NCBI RefSeq assembly: GCF_016745505.1
Contig: NZ_JAERUC010000081.1
Coordinates: forward strand, 1 to 64,000
DNA: 64,000 nt
DNA from: Streptomyces silvae
GTDB taxonomy: Bacteria > Actinomycetota > Actinomycetes > Streptomycetales > Streptomycetaceae
Reading direction: 5' to 3'
Shown here: piece after piece, positions 52,597-61,288 of the stretch
How the letters are laid out: every line of letters begins with the position of its first letter
How positions within the stretch are numbered: the stretch's first letter is position 1
Notes under the pieces: generated by a model
Seen by the model: the letters and a program-made list of their open reading frames with translations, nothing else
What the model was told of the DNA's origin: nothing
Databases searched by the model: none
Translations under genes and position numbers: made by a program

Positions 52597-53373
52597 CTAC
52601 GGGGCCTGACGGGAGGGCCTCGGCAGCAATGTGCCGTCGACGCGGAGGTCGACGTGCTCGTTGTAGAACGCGACCATGCCGGCGACGCGGTTGACCTGGA
52701 CCGTCGGGAAGTCGTACGCCCAGGCGATGTCCCCGTGGCGGGTGGTGGGGCCGTCGAACGACCAGTAGCCGGTCGTCGTGCCCTTGTACGGGCAGCGGGT
52801 CACCGTGTCGGAGGGGCGCAGCCGGCTCCAGTCGATGTGGGTGCGGTCGAGGTAGTAGCGGGTGGGCAGGCCGGTCTCGAACAGGGTGACGCAGTCGGGG
52901 GCTTCCGCCAGCACGACGCCCTCCAGTTCGACGCGGACGCTGCTGGACGAGCGCAGCGCGTCGACCCGGGCGTACGGGCTCCTGGGGTGGACGAAGACGG
53001 GCTCGTCCTCCTCGAACCAGGAGTCCAGCGCCGCCCACTCGAACCGTACGGCGCCGCGCAGGGCGTCCGGGGCGGTGTCGTCCCAGACCCAGGCCGCACC
53101 TTCCCGGACCTCGGATCCGGCCCGGAGCGTATGGCGCCGGGCGGACCAGGCGCCCAGCGCCTCGACGTGGTGCTCGTCGGTGAGCACTCCGTCGACCAAG
53201 TCATCGGCCGGGATGCTGAATTGGGGGTACGGGGGCCATTCCCACCCGTACAGCGCGCGGCGGGTGTCGAAGACGAGGTGTCCGCCGAGCGTCCCCCGGA
53301 CCCGCCGTGGCACGGGTTCGACATGCCCGACCGGGGTGATGAGGCGCGGGTACCGCACGCTGTCGTCCGCCAT
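52597..53373 (-). CDS. DUF427-domain protein (two copies of the domain)
   Basis: 258 residues from MADDSVRYPRLITPVGHVEP. Two DUF427 units are visible: the first around RVRGTLGGHLVFDTRRALYG with WPPYPQFSIPADD, the second around VRVELEGVVLAEAPDCVTLF with LPTRYYLDRTHIDW, CPYKGTTTGYWSFD and DIAWAYDFPTVQVNRVAGMV. The fold is a small beta-barrel; biochemical role unknown. A 50-codon in-frame extension upstream is Arg/Pro-rich and was rejected. Convergent with the DUF4139 pair. Confidence 0.88.
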   Translation of the reverse strand: MADDSVRYPRLITPVGHVEPVPRRVRGTLGGHLVFDTRRALYGWEWPPYPQFSIPADDLVDGVLTDEHHVEALGAWSARRHTLRAGSEVREGAAWVWDDTAPDALRGAVRFEWAALDSWFEEDEPVFVHPRSPYARVDALRSSSSVRVELEGVVLAEAPDCVTLFETGLPTRYYLDRTHIDWSRLRPSDTVTRCPYKGTTTGYWSFDGPTTRHGDIAWAYDFPTVQVNRVAGMVAFYNEHVDLRVDGTLLPRPSRQAP

Positions 53374-53519
53374 CGGTCGCCCACCTCGGTCCACTCGTCG
53401 GATGTGCGGTCCCGGAACCGGCTCGCGGAGGTTCTCACGCCCTGGCCCGAGGCTCCCCTTCTCACGAAATGCTACCCGGCGCGCGGATGGCGGCACCTTG
53501 AGCGGGTGCCACGGGAACC

Positions 53520-55724
53520 TCACCGCCGGTCCTCCCGCCGATCCTCCCGGGGGTCCTCCCGGCGGTCCGGACTGCGGTGTGCCTGGGCGGCCGAGGCCTC
53601 AATCCGGGTGAGCTGGAGGCCGAGGCTCGTCATCCACACCTCGAGGTCGACGGAGAGCCTCGCCGGCGAGCAGCCCTCCGGTGGGGGCACGAGGGGCGTC
53701 CCGGGGGCAGGGCGGTCCCCGATGAGCAGGGAGGCGATCCGGCCTGTCTCCCGGTCGAGATGGGACGCCGAGGCACGCGCCCAGTCGGCGCAGGGGAGCG
53801 ACGGGCCACTTCCGGGCCGGAGCCCGAAGCGGGGCAGCCGGTAGGCGCCCATGAGGATGTGGTCGGCGACGAGGAGCACCGCGTGCCAGTCGGGGCCCGT
53901 GTCGTCCGCTGCCGTACCGGACTCGCTGCGGTACTGGGCGTACGCCGCCTCGGCGAGGCGCAGCCGGTGCAGGCTCGGCAGGGTTCGCGGTGGGGCCGGC
54001 GCCACGGGTGACGGGGTGAGCAGGTCCTCCGCGGTCGGCGGTACCAGCGTGCCGCAGGTGCGCAGCAGTGCGGCCATGGCGCGGACGGCCTCGCGGCGGG
54101 CGCCGGCCGGCCAGGCCAGGAGCCCGCACAGGAGGCCGATGGCGCTCCCGGTGGCGACGTCGATCATCCGTGCCTCGGACAACTGCCAGGTGACGGGCGT
54201 CATCTGGGCGAAGGCGGTGGCCACGACCAGGGTGAACAGCCCTTGCGCGTAGGCGATTCCGAGCAGCGGCCCCAGGGAGAATCCCAGCAGCATCGCGGGG
54301 GCGAGCAGTGCGGCGTACGCGTCGGTGTGCGAGCCGAGCCCGATCAGGAGGGCTCCTGCCGCCAGCGCCCCGACCGCGTTGCCGACGAGCGCCTCGCGGA
54401 CCGCCTTCCAGGCGGCGCCCACGGTCGTACGTCCGAGGGTCAGCACGGCGAGCAGCACCCAGAATCCATGGGCCAGGTCGAGGGAGCCGGCGACCAGCCG
54501 GGCGGCGGCGAGGCCGAGCGCGATCCGGACGGCGTTCTGGAAGAGCACCGACCGCAGTGTCATGTTGCCGAGGACGCGCCGCGCCCACAGCCTCGGGGTG
54601 GAGAGCCGCGCGTACCAGAAGAGGTCGTGCGGGGCGGGCTGGACGGCGGGTCTGCCGTTGGCTGCGATGTCGACGGCGACCTCCACGATCCGTGCCAATT
54701 CGGCGAGGGCCAGCACCCGTGACTGCCGTCGCAGTACGTCGGTGCGGGGCGGCGAACCCGGGGCGGATGCCTCGGAAGCCAGGCGGACGCGTGCCGACTG
54801 GAATCCGCGCATGGCCTCCTCCAGCGCTCCGGGCACGGGCGGGGGCCGACCGGTGCGCAGGGACTGCGCGCAGGCGTCGCACACCGTCGCGATGTGGCCG
54901 AGGAGAGCGGCGGATGCCGGGTCGGCTGCCGGTGGGAGCTCGGCGAGGGTGGCCAGCTGGTCCAGGAGCCTTCGTACCGCGCGGCCGGCCTGCTCCAGTG
55001 CGCGGTCCGTCCGGCTCGCACCGGCGGGGCGTTCCGACGGCGGGAGCCGGGAGAGGCGCATCCTCGCGCCGGCATCGCGGAGGTTCTGCGGCGGCACCTC
55101 GGCACCGGAGGCTCCGCGGGCGGCCGTGCCGACGGCGTCCGCGAGCCGTTGCCGGTAGGCCGGGACGGACGGGTCGGGCAGCAGGAGCTCGGTGGCCGCG
55201 AGGAACAGGATGCCCACGGTCAGTCCGGTCAGCCGGTCCCCCAGCGAATCCGGGTCGTACGGCGGGAAGCAGGCCAGGATGTAGAAGAGCTGGAGGCCCG
55301 GGGCGGCGCCCGCCGCCCGTGGGCCCGCCACCGCGGCGAACGCCAGCAGGAAGCCGACGGCGAGCATGCCGCCGCTCGCCGCCCAGGTGTTGACCGCGAG
55401 AGCCGTGCCGAGGGCGGCGAGAGCCAGTGCCGGGGGCAGCACACGCAGGACCACGAGGGCTTGTCGGCGGCCGGATCCGGGGATGGCGGAGAGCAGGCCG
55501 ACGGCGATGGGGGCGAAGAGCGCGTAGAGCGCCGCGGTCGGTCGTTCGGCGGCGTACAGGAGCGGGTAGAAGCCGGCGAGCGCCGCGAGAGTGATGCGGA
55601 GGGCTCTGCGCAGGACCGCCGGCCTCCCCGCCCCGGCGGTCACGCTCGTGCCGCCTTCAGGTGTACCGCCCTCACGGCCGGCAGCCCGTGCCCTGGGCGG
55701 GCGTGGTGTGACGGCCGTGGCCAT
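53520..55724 (-). CDS. FUSC-family aromatic-acid-exporter-like membrane protein
   Basis: About 734 residues from MATAVTPRPPRARAAGREGG; an in-frame Met at 55772 and the longest frame from 55970 are alternatives. The longest one would cover the yhfZ promoter and was rejected. Two membrane blocks (about 40-180 and 380-540) flank a soluble helical region, as in the FUSC protein at 43835. Segments include APIAVGLLSAIPGSGRRQAL, LDLAHGFWVLLAVLTLGRTT and SLGPLLGIAYAQGLFTLVVA. The C-terminus ends in a charged Arg/Asp/Glu tail made of short repeats (DRREDPREDRREDRR). Probably an exporter. Divergent from the yhf-type operon; the shared intergenic region may co-regulate both. Confidence 0.82.
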   Translation of the reverse strand: MATAVTPRPPRARAAGREGGTPEGGTSVTAGAGRPAVLRRALRITLAALAGFYPLLYAAERPTAALYALFAPIAVGLLSAIPGSGRRQALVVLRVLPPALALAALGTALAVNTWAASGGMLAVGFLLAFAAVAGPRAAGAAPGLQLFYILACFPPYDPDSLGDRLTGLTVGILFLAATELLLPDPSVPAYRQRLADAVGTAARGASGAEVPPQNLRDAGARMRLSRLPPSERPAGASRTDRALEQAGRAVRRLLDQLATLAELPPAADPASAALLGHIATVCDACAQSLRTGRPPPVPGALEEAMRGFQSARVRLASEASAPGSPPRTDVLRRQSRVLALAELARIVEVAVDIAANGRPAVQPAPHDLFWYARLSTPRLWARRVLGNMTLRSVLFQNAVRIALGLAAARLVAGSLDLAHGFWVLLAVLTLGRTTVGAAWKAVREALVGNAVGALAAGALLIGLGSHTDAYAALLAPAMLLGFSLGPLLGIAYAQGLFTLVVATAFAQMTPVTWQLSEARMIDVATGSAIGLLCGLLAWPAGARREAVRAMAALLRTCGTLVPPTAEDLLTPSPVAPAPPRTLPSLHRLRLAEAAYAQYRSESGTAADDTGPDWHAVLLVADHILMGAYRLPRFGLRPGSGPSLPCADWARASASHLDRETGRIASLLIGDRPAPGTPLVPPPEGCSPARLSVDLEVWMTSLGLQLTRIEASAAQAHRSPDRREDPREDRREDRR

Positions 55725-55905
55725 GTCGTCATGCCGCACGCCTCCCGCCGGTGAACGTCCGGCCGCGCTCATGGGCTCCGGCCGCCTGCCGCCATTGTCG
55801 ATCGGTACGCACCCGTCCGCTCGCGGTGCGACCGGCGCCGAACCACCCGCTCCGGTGCCCGGGACGGGCCGCCCGCCGGGCCCGGAATCCCCCGTCGACG
55901 GATCC

Positions 55906-55941
55906 TTGTCAATATCCAGAATCCTGTTTACTGTTTGATTT
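55906..55941 (+). promoter_or_regulatory. yhfZ promoter with putative YhfZ operator; leaderless start
   Basis: TTGTCA (55906-55911), a 17-base spacer and TACTGT (55929-55934) place the transcription start at or next to the GTG of yhfZ (55942), so the mRNA is probably leaderless. The -10 lies inside an element cagaatcctg-tttactgttt (55917-55936, extending to gattt), which recurs almost unchanged at 56941. Confidence 0.7.
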
Positions 55942-56880
55942 GTGAACGACCTGGATGCCCGCTTCCTCACGCGTAACGGCCTCGCCGCACGGCAGCTGGC
56001 CGCCGTGCTCCTGCATCACGAGCCGGAGACCCGGCTGCCCCGCGTGCGGGACTTCGCGGAGCAGCTGGGCTGTGGGAACGGCACGGTCCAGGCGGCTCTT
56101 CAGCTGCTGGAGCAGTCCGGGGCGATCTCGACGACCGCCCGGGGCCACCTCGGCACGTTCCTCGTCCGCTCGGACCGCACGATCCTGTGGCGGCTGTCCG
56201 GGCTGGGCACCCTCCTCGCCGCGATGCCGCTCCCCTACTCCCGTCGGTACGAGGGTCTGGCGACCGGGCTGCGTGGCGCCTTCGAGGAGGCGGGCGCGCC
56301 GTTCGCCGTGACCTTCATGCGGGGTGCCGGAGCCCGGACCGCGGCGCTGCTGGAAGGCAAGGTCGACCTGGTCGTCCTGTCACGCTTCGCCGCCGACCAG
56401 CTGATCGCGGAGCACCCTGTGGAGCTGGTGGCGGACCTCGGGCCCGCCACCTATGTGGGTGCTCACGGCATGCTCGTACGAAGGGGAGCCGATCTCCGGG
56501 CGCCGGGTCTGCGGGTGGCCATCGACCACACCTCGGAGGATCTGCGGATGCTCGTGGAGCGGGTCTTCGCCGGCCGGGAGGACATCGAGTGGCGGGAGGC
56601 CTCGTACATGCAGCTGCCCGACCTGTTCTCCCGTGACGAGGTGGACGCGACGGTGTGGAATCTCGACGAGGCGCAGGACCGGATCGGGCTCGGCGTCGAC
56701 GTACTGCCGCTCGGTGACGAGGTGACCCGGGAGCTGGCGTTGCGCAACTCCAGTGCCGCGGTGATCTGCCGGTCCGACGGGATGACGGCGCTGGCCGCGA
56801 TCCGCACCTCGCTCGATCTGTCGCTGGTGACCCGGCTGCAGGGTGAGGTCCTGAGGGGTGAGCGCATCCCCTCCTACTGA
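55942..56880 (+). CDS. yhfZ: YhfZ-family transcriptional regulator
   Basis: 312 residues with GTG start placed by the promoter. The N-terminal winged helix (about 10-70) is GntR-like: LPRVRDFAEQLGCGNGTVQA and ALQLLEQSGAISTTARGHLG. The C-terminal part looks like a periplasmic-binding-protein-like domain (PYSRRYEGLATGLRGAFEEA, GAHGMLVRRGADLRAPGL, DATVWNLDEAQDRIGLGVDV) for an unknown effector. It matches E. coli YhfZ in architecture and in being next to yhfY. The duplicated element at its own promoter and before yhfY suggests it represses or activates both. Confidence 0.87.
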   Translation: MNDLDARFLTRNGLAARQLAAVLLHHEPETRLPRVRDFAEQLGCGNGTVQAALQLLEQSGAISTTARGHLGTFLVRSDRTILWRLSGLGTLLAAMPLPYSRRYEGLATGLRGAFEEAGAPFAVTFMRGAGARTAALLEGKVDLVVLSRFAADQLIAEHPVELVADLGPATYVGAHGMLVRRGADLRAPGLRVAIDHTSEDLRMLVERVFAGREDIEWREASYMQLPDLFSRDEVDATVWNLDEAQDRIGLGVDVLPLGDEVTRELALRNSSAAVICRSDGMTALAAIRTSLDLSLVTRLQGEVLRGERIPSY

Positions 56881-56940
56881 CCGGCGGCGGGCCGGTGACC
56901 GGAGTCTCACTTTTCCGGAGCGTCGCCCGTCCTCAAAATA

Positions 56941-56965
56941 CAGAATCCTGGTTACTGTTGATTTT
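56941..56965 (+). promoter_or_regulatory. Second copy of the YhfZ-site-like element, before yhfY
   Basis: cagaatcctg-gttactgtt followed by gatttt matches the element at 55917 at nearly every base. It again contains TACTGT (56953-56958) as a likely -10, but the -35 region (about 56930) is poor, as expected for a regulated promoter. An aggagg ribosome site follows at once. Confidence 0.7.
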
Positions 56966-56977
56966 AGGAGGATCACC

Positions 56978-57364
56978 ATGGACGACCAGCTCGCACTGCG
57001 GCTCCAGCTCTTCCGCGAGGGCGGTCAGGTCAGGCCCGAGGTCGCTGATTTCGTCACCGCCGAACTGACCTCGCTGGAGTCCGAGGGTCTCACCGTCACC
57101 GAGGCTACGGCCGGGATGCTCACCAGCCATCTGATGATGGCGCTCGGCCGTCTGCTGGACGGGGAGCCGATCGAGCAGTTCCTCACCGACGACCAGGTCG
57201 CCGCCGAGCTCGCCGGGCATCCCGGTGCCGTCGCCCGGGCCCGCGCCGTCTCGGTGCGCGCGGAGCGGCAGCTGGGGGCGGCGCTTCCCGAGTCGGAGGT
57301 CAACTTCCTCGGCATGCACCTGGCCGTCCTCGCCCAGCAGCCCCCTTCCCCATCCACGCCCTGA
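56978..57364 (+). CDS. yhfY: YhfY-like PRD-domain protein
   Basis: 128 residues, MDDQLALRLQLFREGGQVRP, with an aggagg site 7 bases upstream. It is predicted all-helical, with MLTSHLMMALGRLLDGEPIE and NFLGMHLAVLAQQP, the histidine-containing helices typical of PTS regulation domains. It has no HTH, so it is a stand-alone PRD as in E. coli YhfY. PRDs are normally phosphorylated by PTS proteins; here the role is unknown. First structural gene of the operon after its own promoter. Confidence 0.82.
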   Translation: MDDQLALRLQLFREGGQVRPEVADFVTAELTSLESEGLTVTEATAGMLTSHLMMALGRLLDGEPIEQFLTDDQVAAELAGHPGAVARARAVSVRAERQLGAALPESEVNFLGMHLAVLAQQPPSPSTP

Positions 57365-57432
57365 CCGGCCGCATCCGGCTGTACGGACATCTCTCACCCC
57401 GCGCACGACCTGATACAGGGAGAAGAACAGCG

Positions 57433-57789
57433 ATGACGAAGATCCTCACCGGTGGAGTCGGCAAGGTCGAGGTCACCCGGGCCATCGGCAGGCTCGGGAT
57501 CGACGCGCTCGACGTCGTCCCCTCCAGCGACATGGACGCCGCGATGAAGCTCAGGGTCGGCCAGGCCGACTACTACGTGGGCACCTGTCACACCGGCGCC
57601 GGCGCGTCGCTGGGCGTGCTCGTCGGTCTCATGGGCAGCGCCGCCTGCCACACCTTCGGGCGGAGCGTGCCCACCGAGGACGAGATCTCCGCCCTGCTCG
57701 CCGACGGCAAGAAGGTCTTCGGTTTCTCGATGGACCAGATCGACGCCATCGCCCCCATGATGGCGCGCGCCATCGCTGCCCGCGGCTGA
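57433..57789 (+). CDS. yhfU: YhfU-like protein (DUF2620)
   Basis: 118 residues, MTKILTGGVGKVEVTRAIGR, then QADYYVGTCHTGAGASLGVL and GFSMDQIDAIAPMMARAIAA. Gly-rich, soluble and small. Matches DUF2620/YhfU. Resembles small EIIB- or cofactor-binding-like folds, but no function is established. It lies directly before the membrane gene, the same association as in E. coli. Confidence 0.85.
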   Translation: MTKILTGGVGKVEVTRAIGRLGIDALDVVPSSDMDAAMKLRVGQADYYVGTCHTGAGASLGVLVGLMGSAACHTFGRSVPTEDEISALLADGKKVFGFSMDQIDAIAPMMARAIAARG

Positions 57790-57832
57790 CCCGCAGCATC
57801 CTCGCATCGTCCCGGGCACCAAGGAGTGACTC

Positions 57833-59167
57833 GTGAGCACCACACTCGCCGCCGGTACCAGCCTCGACTTCACGCTGGCCCAGCAACTGACCGTGATCGC
57901 CCTCTGTGCGCTGACGGCCTACATCTCGCACATGGCCCTGGCCGTCTTCAACGACGGCGTACGTCCCTTCCTGCTGGACTTCATCCAGGGGCGCACCACC
58001 CGCAGCGCGACGACGGCTGTCTCCTTCGGTCTCTCCGCGGGGTTCATCTTCGGGCTCGGCGCGCCGATGGCGCTCTCCACCGGTGTGCTGAATCCGTGGC
58101 TCGTCTTCCTGCCCACCGACATCCTCGGGATGCTGTCGCCGAAGAAGTGGCTCGCGCCGATTCTCGGTGCGGCCTGGGGGGCCGTCGTCGTGTTCGGGCT
58201 GAACGGCGCGAACAACGTGGCGCACGACCTGCCGGTCGACTTCCTGACCGCGATGCAGCAGATGTCGACGCCGATCCTTTTCCTCTTCACGCTGTTCCCG
58301 GTGCTCGCCATCACCAAGCAGTTCGGCCGTAGGTGGGGCGGTGTCGCGGGCGGCCTCGAACTGGTCCTCGTCGTGATGACCATGAAGCTCTGGCCGAACA
58401 TGTTCGCCGGGGCGCTCGCCATGGCGGCCGGTGTGCTGATGCTCATCGGACTGGCGGTCTCCAAGGACGTCAGGCAGCGCCGGGCGGACCGGACAGCGGG
58501 TGTCGTCGAGGAGGTCCCGCAGGACGATCCGATGGCCTCCCTCTTCAGCGCGAGCGCGGCCCGTCTGCGCAGGTATCTGCCGCTGTTCATGGTGCTGGGG
58601 GCCGGGGTCTGTGTGCTCGCCCAGATGCACATATTCGGCGGCGGGGAGGCGACCAGCTTCCTGATCGCGAAGGGGCAGTACTCCGAAGCGGCCCAGGTGG
58701 ACTTCTACCGGGTGTTCGGCTTCATCCCGCTCATCGCGACGACCGCGCTGGCTTCCGGCGCGTACGGGATCGCCGGGTTCACGCTGGTGTACCCGATCGG
58801 CTACCTCATGCCGAACCCGTTCCTGGCGGCCGTGGTCGGCGCAGTCGTGTTCGCCGTCGAGGTCCTGGCGCTCTCCTGGATCGGCCGGATACTCGGCAAG
58901 CTGCCCAGCGTGCGGGACTCGTCCGAGCACCTGCGCAGTGCCATCGGGGACACCCTCCAGCTGGCGATCCTCTTCGGGTCGCTGATGGCCGCGAACGCCA
59001 TGGGAGGCGGGCTCGGCATCCTCGTCGTCGGCGGTCTCTACCTGCTGAACGAGGCGATGGGCCGGCCGGTCGTGAGGATGGCCGCCGCTCCCGCGGCCGT
59101 GATCGTCGGGGGCATCGTCCTCAACATCCTGTACTGGCTCGACCTGTTCACCCCGCTCAAGGGCTGA
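57833..59167 (+). CDS. yhfT: YhfT-like integral membrane protein
   Basis: 444 residues with about ten to eleven membrane segments (for example QLTVIALCALTAYISHMALA, PILFLFTLFPVLAITKQFG, GGLELVLVVMTMKLWPNMF, PLFMVLGAGVCVLAQMHIFG). No signal peptide. It matches YhfT, a family of unknown membrane proteins restricted to yhf-type clusters. By position it is the likely transporter for the pathway's substrate, perhaps with YhfU as partner. 44 bases after yhfU. Confidence 0.87.
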   Translation: MSTTLAAGTSLDFTLAQQLTVIALCALTAYISHMALAVFNDGVRPFLLDFIQGRTTRSATTAVSFGLSAGFIFGLGAPMALSTGVLNPWLVFLPTDILGMLSPKKWLAPILGAAWGAVVVFGLNGANNVAHDLPVDFLTAMQQMSTPILFLFTLFPVLAITKQFGRRWGGVAGGLELVLVVMTMKLWPNMFAGALAMAAGVLMLIGLAVSKDVRQRRADRTAGVVEEVPQDDPMASLFSASAARLRRYLPLFMVLGAGVCVLAQMHIFGGGEATSFLIAKGQYSEAAQVDFYRVFGFIPLIATTALASGAYGIAGFTLVYPIGYLMPNPFLAAVVGAVVFAVEVLALSWIGRILGKLPSVRDSSEHLRSAIGDTLQLAILFGSLMAANAMGGGLGILVVGGLYLLNEAMGRPVVRMAAAPAAVIVGGIVLNILYWLDLFTPLKG

Positions 59168-59212
59168 CCACTCCGGGACAGGACCGGGCCGTACGAGAGA
59201 GGGACCCCCACG

Positions 59213-60169
59213 ATGAACCGCCCCGCACCACGCACCCTGCGCACCGTCACCGGAGAGCTGCCCGCCGCCTCCGTACGCGGTCCCGTTCTCGCGCACGAGC
59301 ACCTCGTCCTCGATCTGGACCGCCTGGGCGACGGCGCTGCCGTCCTCCATCCGGAGCACCACTCGGCTGCGGTGACCGCCGAACTGGCCTCACTGCGTGA
59401 GGAGTTCGAGCTCTCGCTCGTCGTCGAGCTGACCTGCCGGGGCATGGGCCGTGATGCCGGGGCCCTGGCCAGGATCTCGCGGGACGCCGGGGTGGCCGTC
59501 GTCGCGGCCACCGGCTGGTACTACGAGCCGTTCCACACGCCGGAGACCGAGGTGGGCGATGTGGAGCAGCTCGCCGGTCTCCTCGTCCGCGAGGCCGAGG
59601 GCGGCATCGGCGCGAGCGGTGTGCTGCCGGGTGTCCTCGGCGAGATCGGCAGCCACGGCGACGTTCCGACCGCTGCCGAGGCCAAGGTGCTCCGGGCGGG
59701 GGCGCGGGCCGCGCTGGCCACGGGGCTCTCCGTCGCCACCCATGCGCAGCTCGGCCGGGGCGGGCCCGCCCAGCTGGAGCTGCTCACCGGTGAGGGCCTG
59801 CCGGCGCACCGGATCAGCATCGGCCACCAGGACCTGCTCGACGACCCGGGTGTCCACCGGGAGCTCGCGGCGCGGGGGGCGTACGTCGCTTTCGACACCG
59901 TGGGCAAGTCGGCGTACCGCAGCGACCGGGACCGGCTGGAGCTGCTGCTCACCCTTCTGGAGGCCGGACACGCCGACCGCGTACTGCTCAGCTGCGACAT
60001 CTCCCGCCATGGCTACCTCCTGGACGAGGGGGGCCAGGGATACGGCCACCTGTTCCGGAGCTTCCTTCCCCGGCTCCGGGCGGCGGGCGCCGACGACGGT
60101 GTGATCGATCTGCTGACCCGCCGCAATCCGCTGCGCTTCCTGACCGGGGCGAGCGAGGAGGACAACTGA
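59213..60169 (+). CDS. php: Phosphotriesterase-family hydrolase (Php/YhfV)
   Basis: 318 residues with the complete binuclear metal site of the amidohydrolase superfamily: His28 and His30 (LAHEHLVLD), bridging Glu144 (VLGEIGSHG), His177 (VATHAQLG), His205 (SIGHQDLLD) and Asp262 (LLSCDISRHGY). A Glu in place of the carboxylated Lys is characteristic of the Php group rather than of true phosphotriesterases. Natural substrate unknown; such enzymes often act as lactonases or esterases. Followed by yhfS after one base. Confidence 0.9.
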   Translation: MNRPAPRTLRTVTGELPAASVRGPVLAHEHLVLDLDRLGDGAAVLHPEHHSAAVTAELASLREEFELSLVVELTCRGMGRDAGALARISRDAGVAVVAATGWYYEPFHTPETEVGDVEQLAGLLVREAEGGIGASGVLPGVLGEIGSHGDVPTAAEAKVLRAGARAALATGLSVATHAQLGRGGPAQLELLTGEGLPAHRISIGHQDLLDDPGVHRELAARGAYVAFDTVGKSAYRSDRDRLELLLTLLEAGHADRVLLSCDISRHGYLLDEGGQGYGHLFRSFLPRLRAAGADDGVIDLLTRRNPLRFLTGASEEDN

Positions 60170-60170
60170 C

Positions 60171-61286
60171 ATGAGCCCCGTACTGCCACGGACCTTCCCG
60201 CTGGCGACGGTCCCCCTGGAGGACGCCGTCGCGCGGCAGTTCCGGCTTCTGGAGGCCACCGCCGCCCACTTCGAGGGGCCTCAGCTCTTCTCGGCCGACG
60301 CCGGCGTGGTCCCCGGCCTGGGCCGTCCACGCACCACCGCGCGCGTCGAGGCCGTCCTCGCGGACTTCTTCGGAGCCGAGGACGCCGCCTTCGTGCAGGG
60401 CGCCGGCACGGGTGCGATCCGGGCCGCGCTCAACGCCGCCGTCCGGGCCGGTGACCCGCTGCTCATCCACCGCGCCCCGGTCTACCGCACGACCGAGGTC
60501 ACCCTGCGGGGCATCGGCGTGCGGACCGTCGAGGTGGACTTCAACGACCCCGCGGCTCTCCAGGAGGCCCTCGCGTCCGGGCAGTTCCGGTGGGCGTACG
60601 TCCAGCACACCAGGCAACGGCTCGCGGACTCCTACGACCCGGCCGAGGTCCTCGCGGCCTGCCGGGCGGCCGGGGTCCGCACGATCGTCGACGACAACTA
60701 CGCGGTGATGCGCACCCCGGCCGCCGGGGTCGAGCTGGGCGCCGACGCCTCCTGCTTCTCCCTGTTCAAGCTGCACGGGCCGGAGGGTGTCGGCATGGTC
60801 GTCGGGGCCCGGGATCTCGTCGCGCACATCCGGGGGGACAACTACTCGGGCGGCGGGCAGGTCCAGGGCCACCAGGCGCTCGACGCCCTGCGCGCCCTCA
60901 CCCACGTCCCCGTCATGTGGTCCGTGCAGTCCCGCGTCGGTGCCGAGGTCGCGGAACGGCTGGCGGCCGGAGAGGTGGAGGGCGTCGCGGAGGTGCGCGT
61001 CGCCAACGCCCAGGACCGCTGTCTCCTCGTCCGTCTGGACCGCCCCGTCGCCCGCGAGCTGCCCGCCGTGGCGGCCCGTTTCGGAGCGGCCCCGTACCCC
61101 GTCGGCTCCAACTCCCGTTACGAGATCGCCCCGCTCTTCTACCGCATGTCCAGCTCCGCCCTGGACGACTCCCCCGAGCTGGCCGACTGGACCGTGCGCA
61201 TCAATCCGATGCGGGCCGGCGCGGACCTCGTCATCGGCATCCTGCGCAGCTCGCTCGCCGCCCTGGACGACCAGAAGGACCACTGA
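60171..61286 (+). CDS. yhfS: YhfS-like PLP-dependent enzyme (aminotransferase class V / lyase fold)
   Basis: 371 residues of fold-type I: Gly-rich cofactor loop GAGTGAIRAALNAAV, Asp174-Asp175 (TIVDDNYAVMR) to hold the pyridinium, and Lys200 (ASCFSLFKLHGPEGV) for the Schiff base. A Tyr/Arg-containing C-domain follows. Length and motif order match YhfS. The reaction is unknown; related enzymes are aminotransferases, selenocysteine-synthase-like lyases or cysteine desulphurases. Tightly packed, one base after php and two bases before yhfX. Confidence 0.87.
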   Translation: MSPVLPRTFPLATVPLEDAVARQFRLLEATAAHFEGPQLFSADAGVVPGLGRPRTTARVEAVLADFFGAEDAAFVQGAGTGAIRAALNAAVRAGDPLLIHRAPVYRTTEVTLRGIGVRTVEVDFNDPAALQEALASGQFRWAYVQHTRQRLADSYDPAEVLAACRAAGVRTIVDDNYAVMRTPAAGVELGADASCFSLFKLHGPEGVGMVVGARDLVAHIRGDNYSGGGQVQGHQALDALRALTHVPVMWSVQSRVGAEVAERLAAGEVEGVAEVRVANAQDRCLLVRLDRPVARELPAVAARFGAAPYPVGSNSRYEIAPLFYRMSSSALDDSPELADWTVRINPMRAGADLVIGILRSSLAALDDQKDH

Positions 61287-61288
61287 CC

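Noticed and set aside
53520-55970. The FUSC gene starting at 55970
   Set aside because: The first 82 codons would cover the yhfZ promoter, operator and start codon and encode Pro/Gly-rich sequence. A start at 55724, or possibly 55772, fits the membrane protein better.
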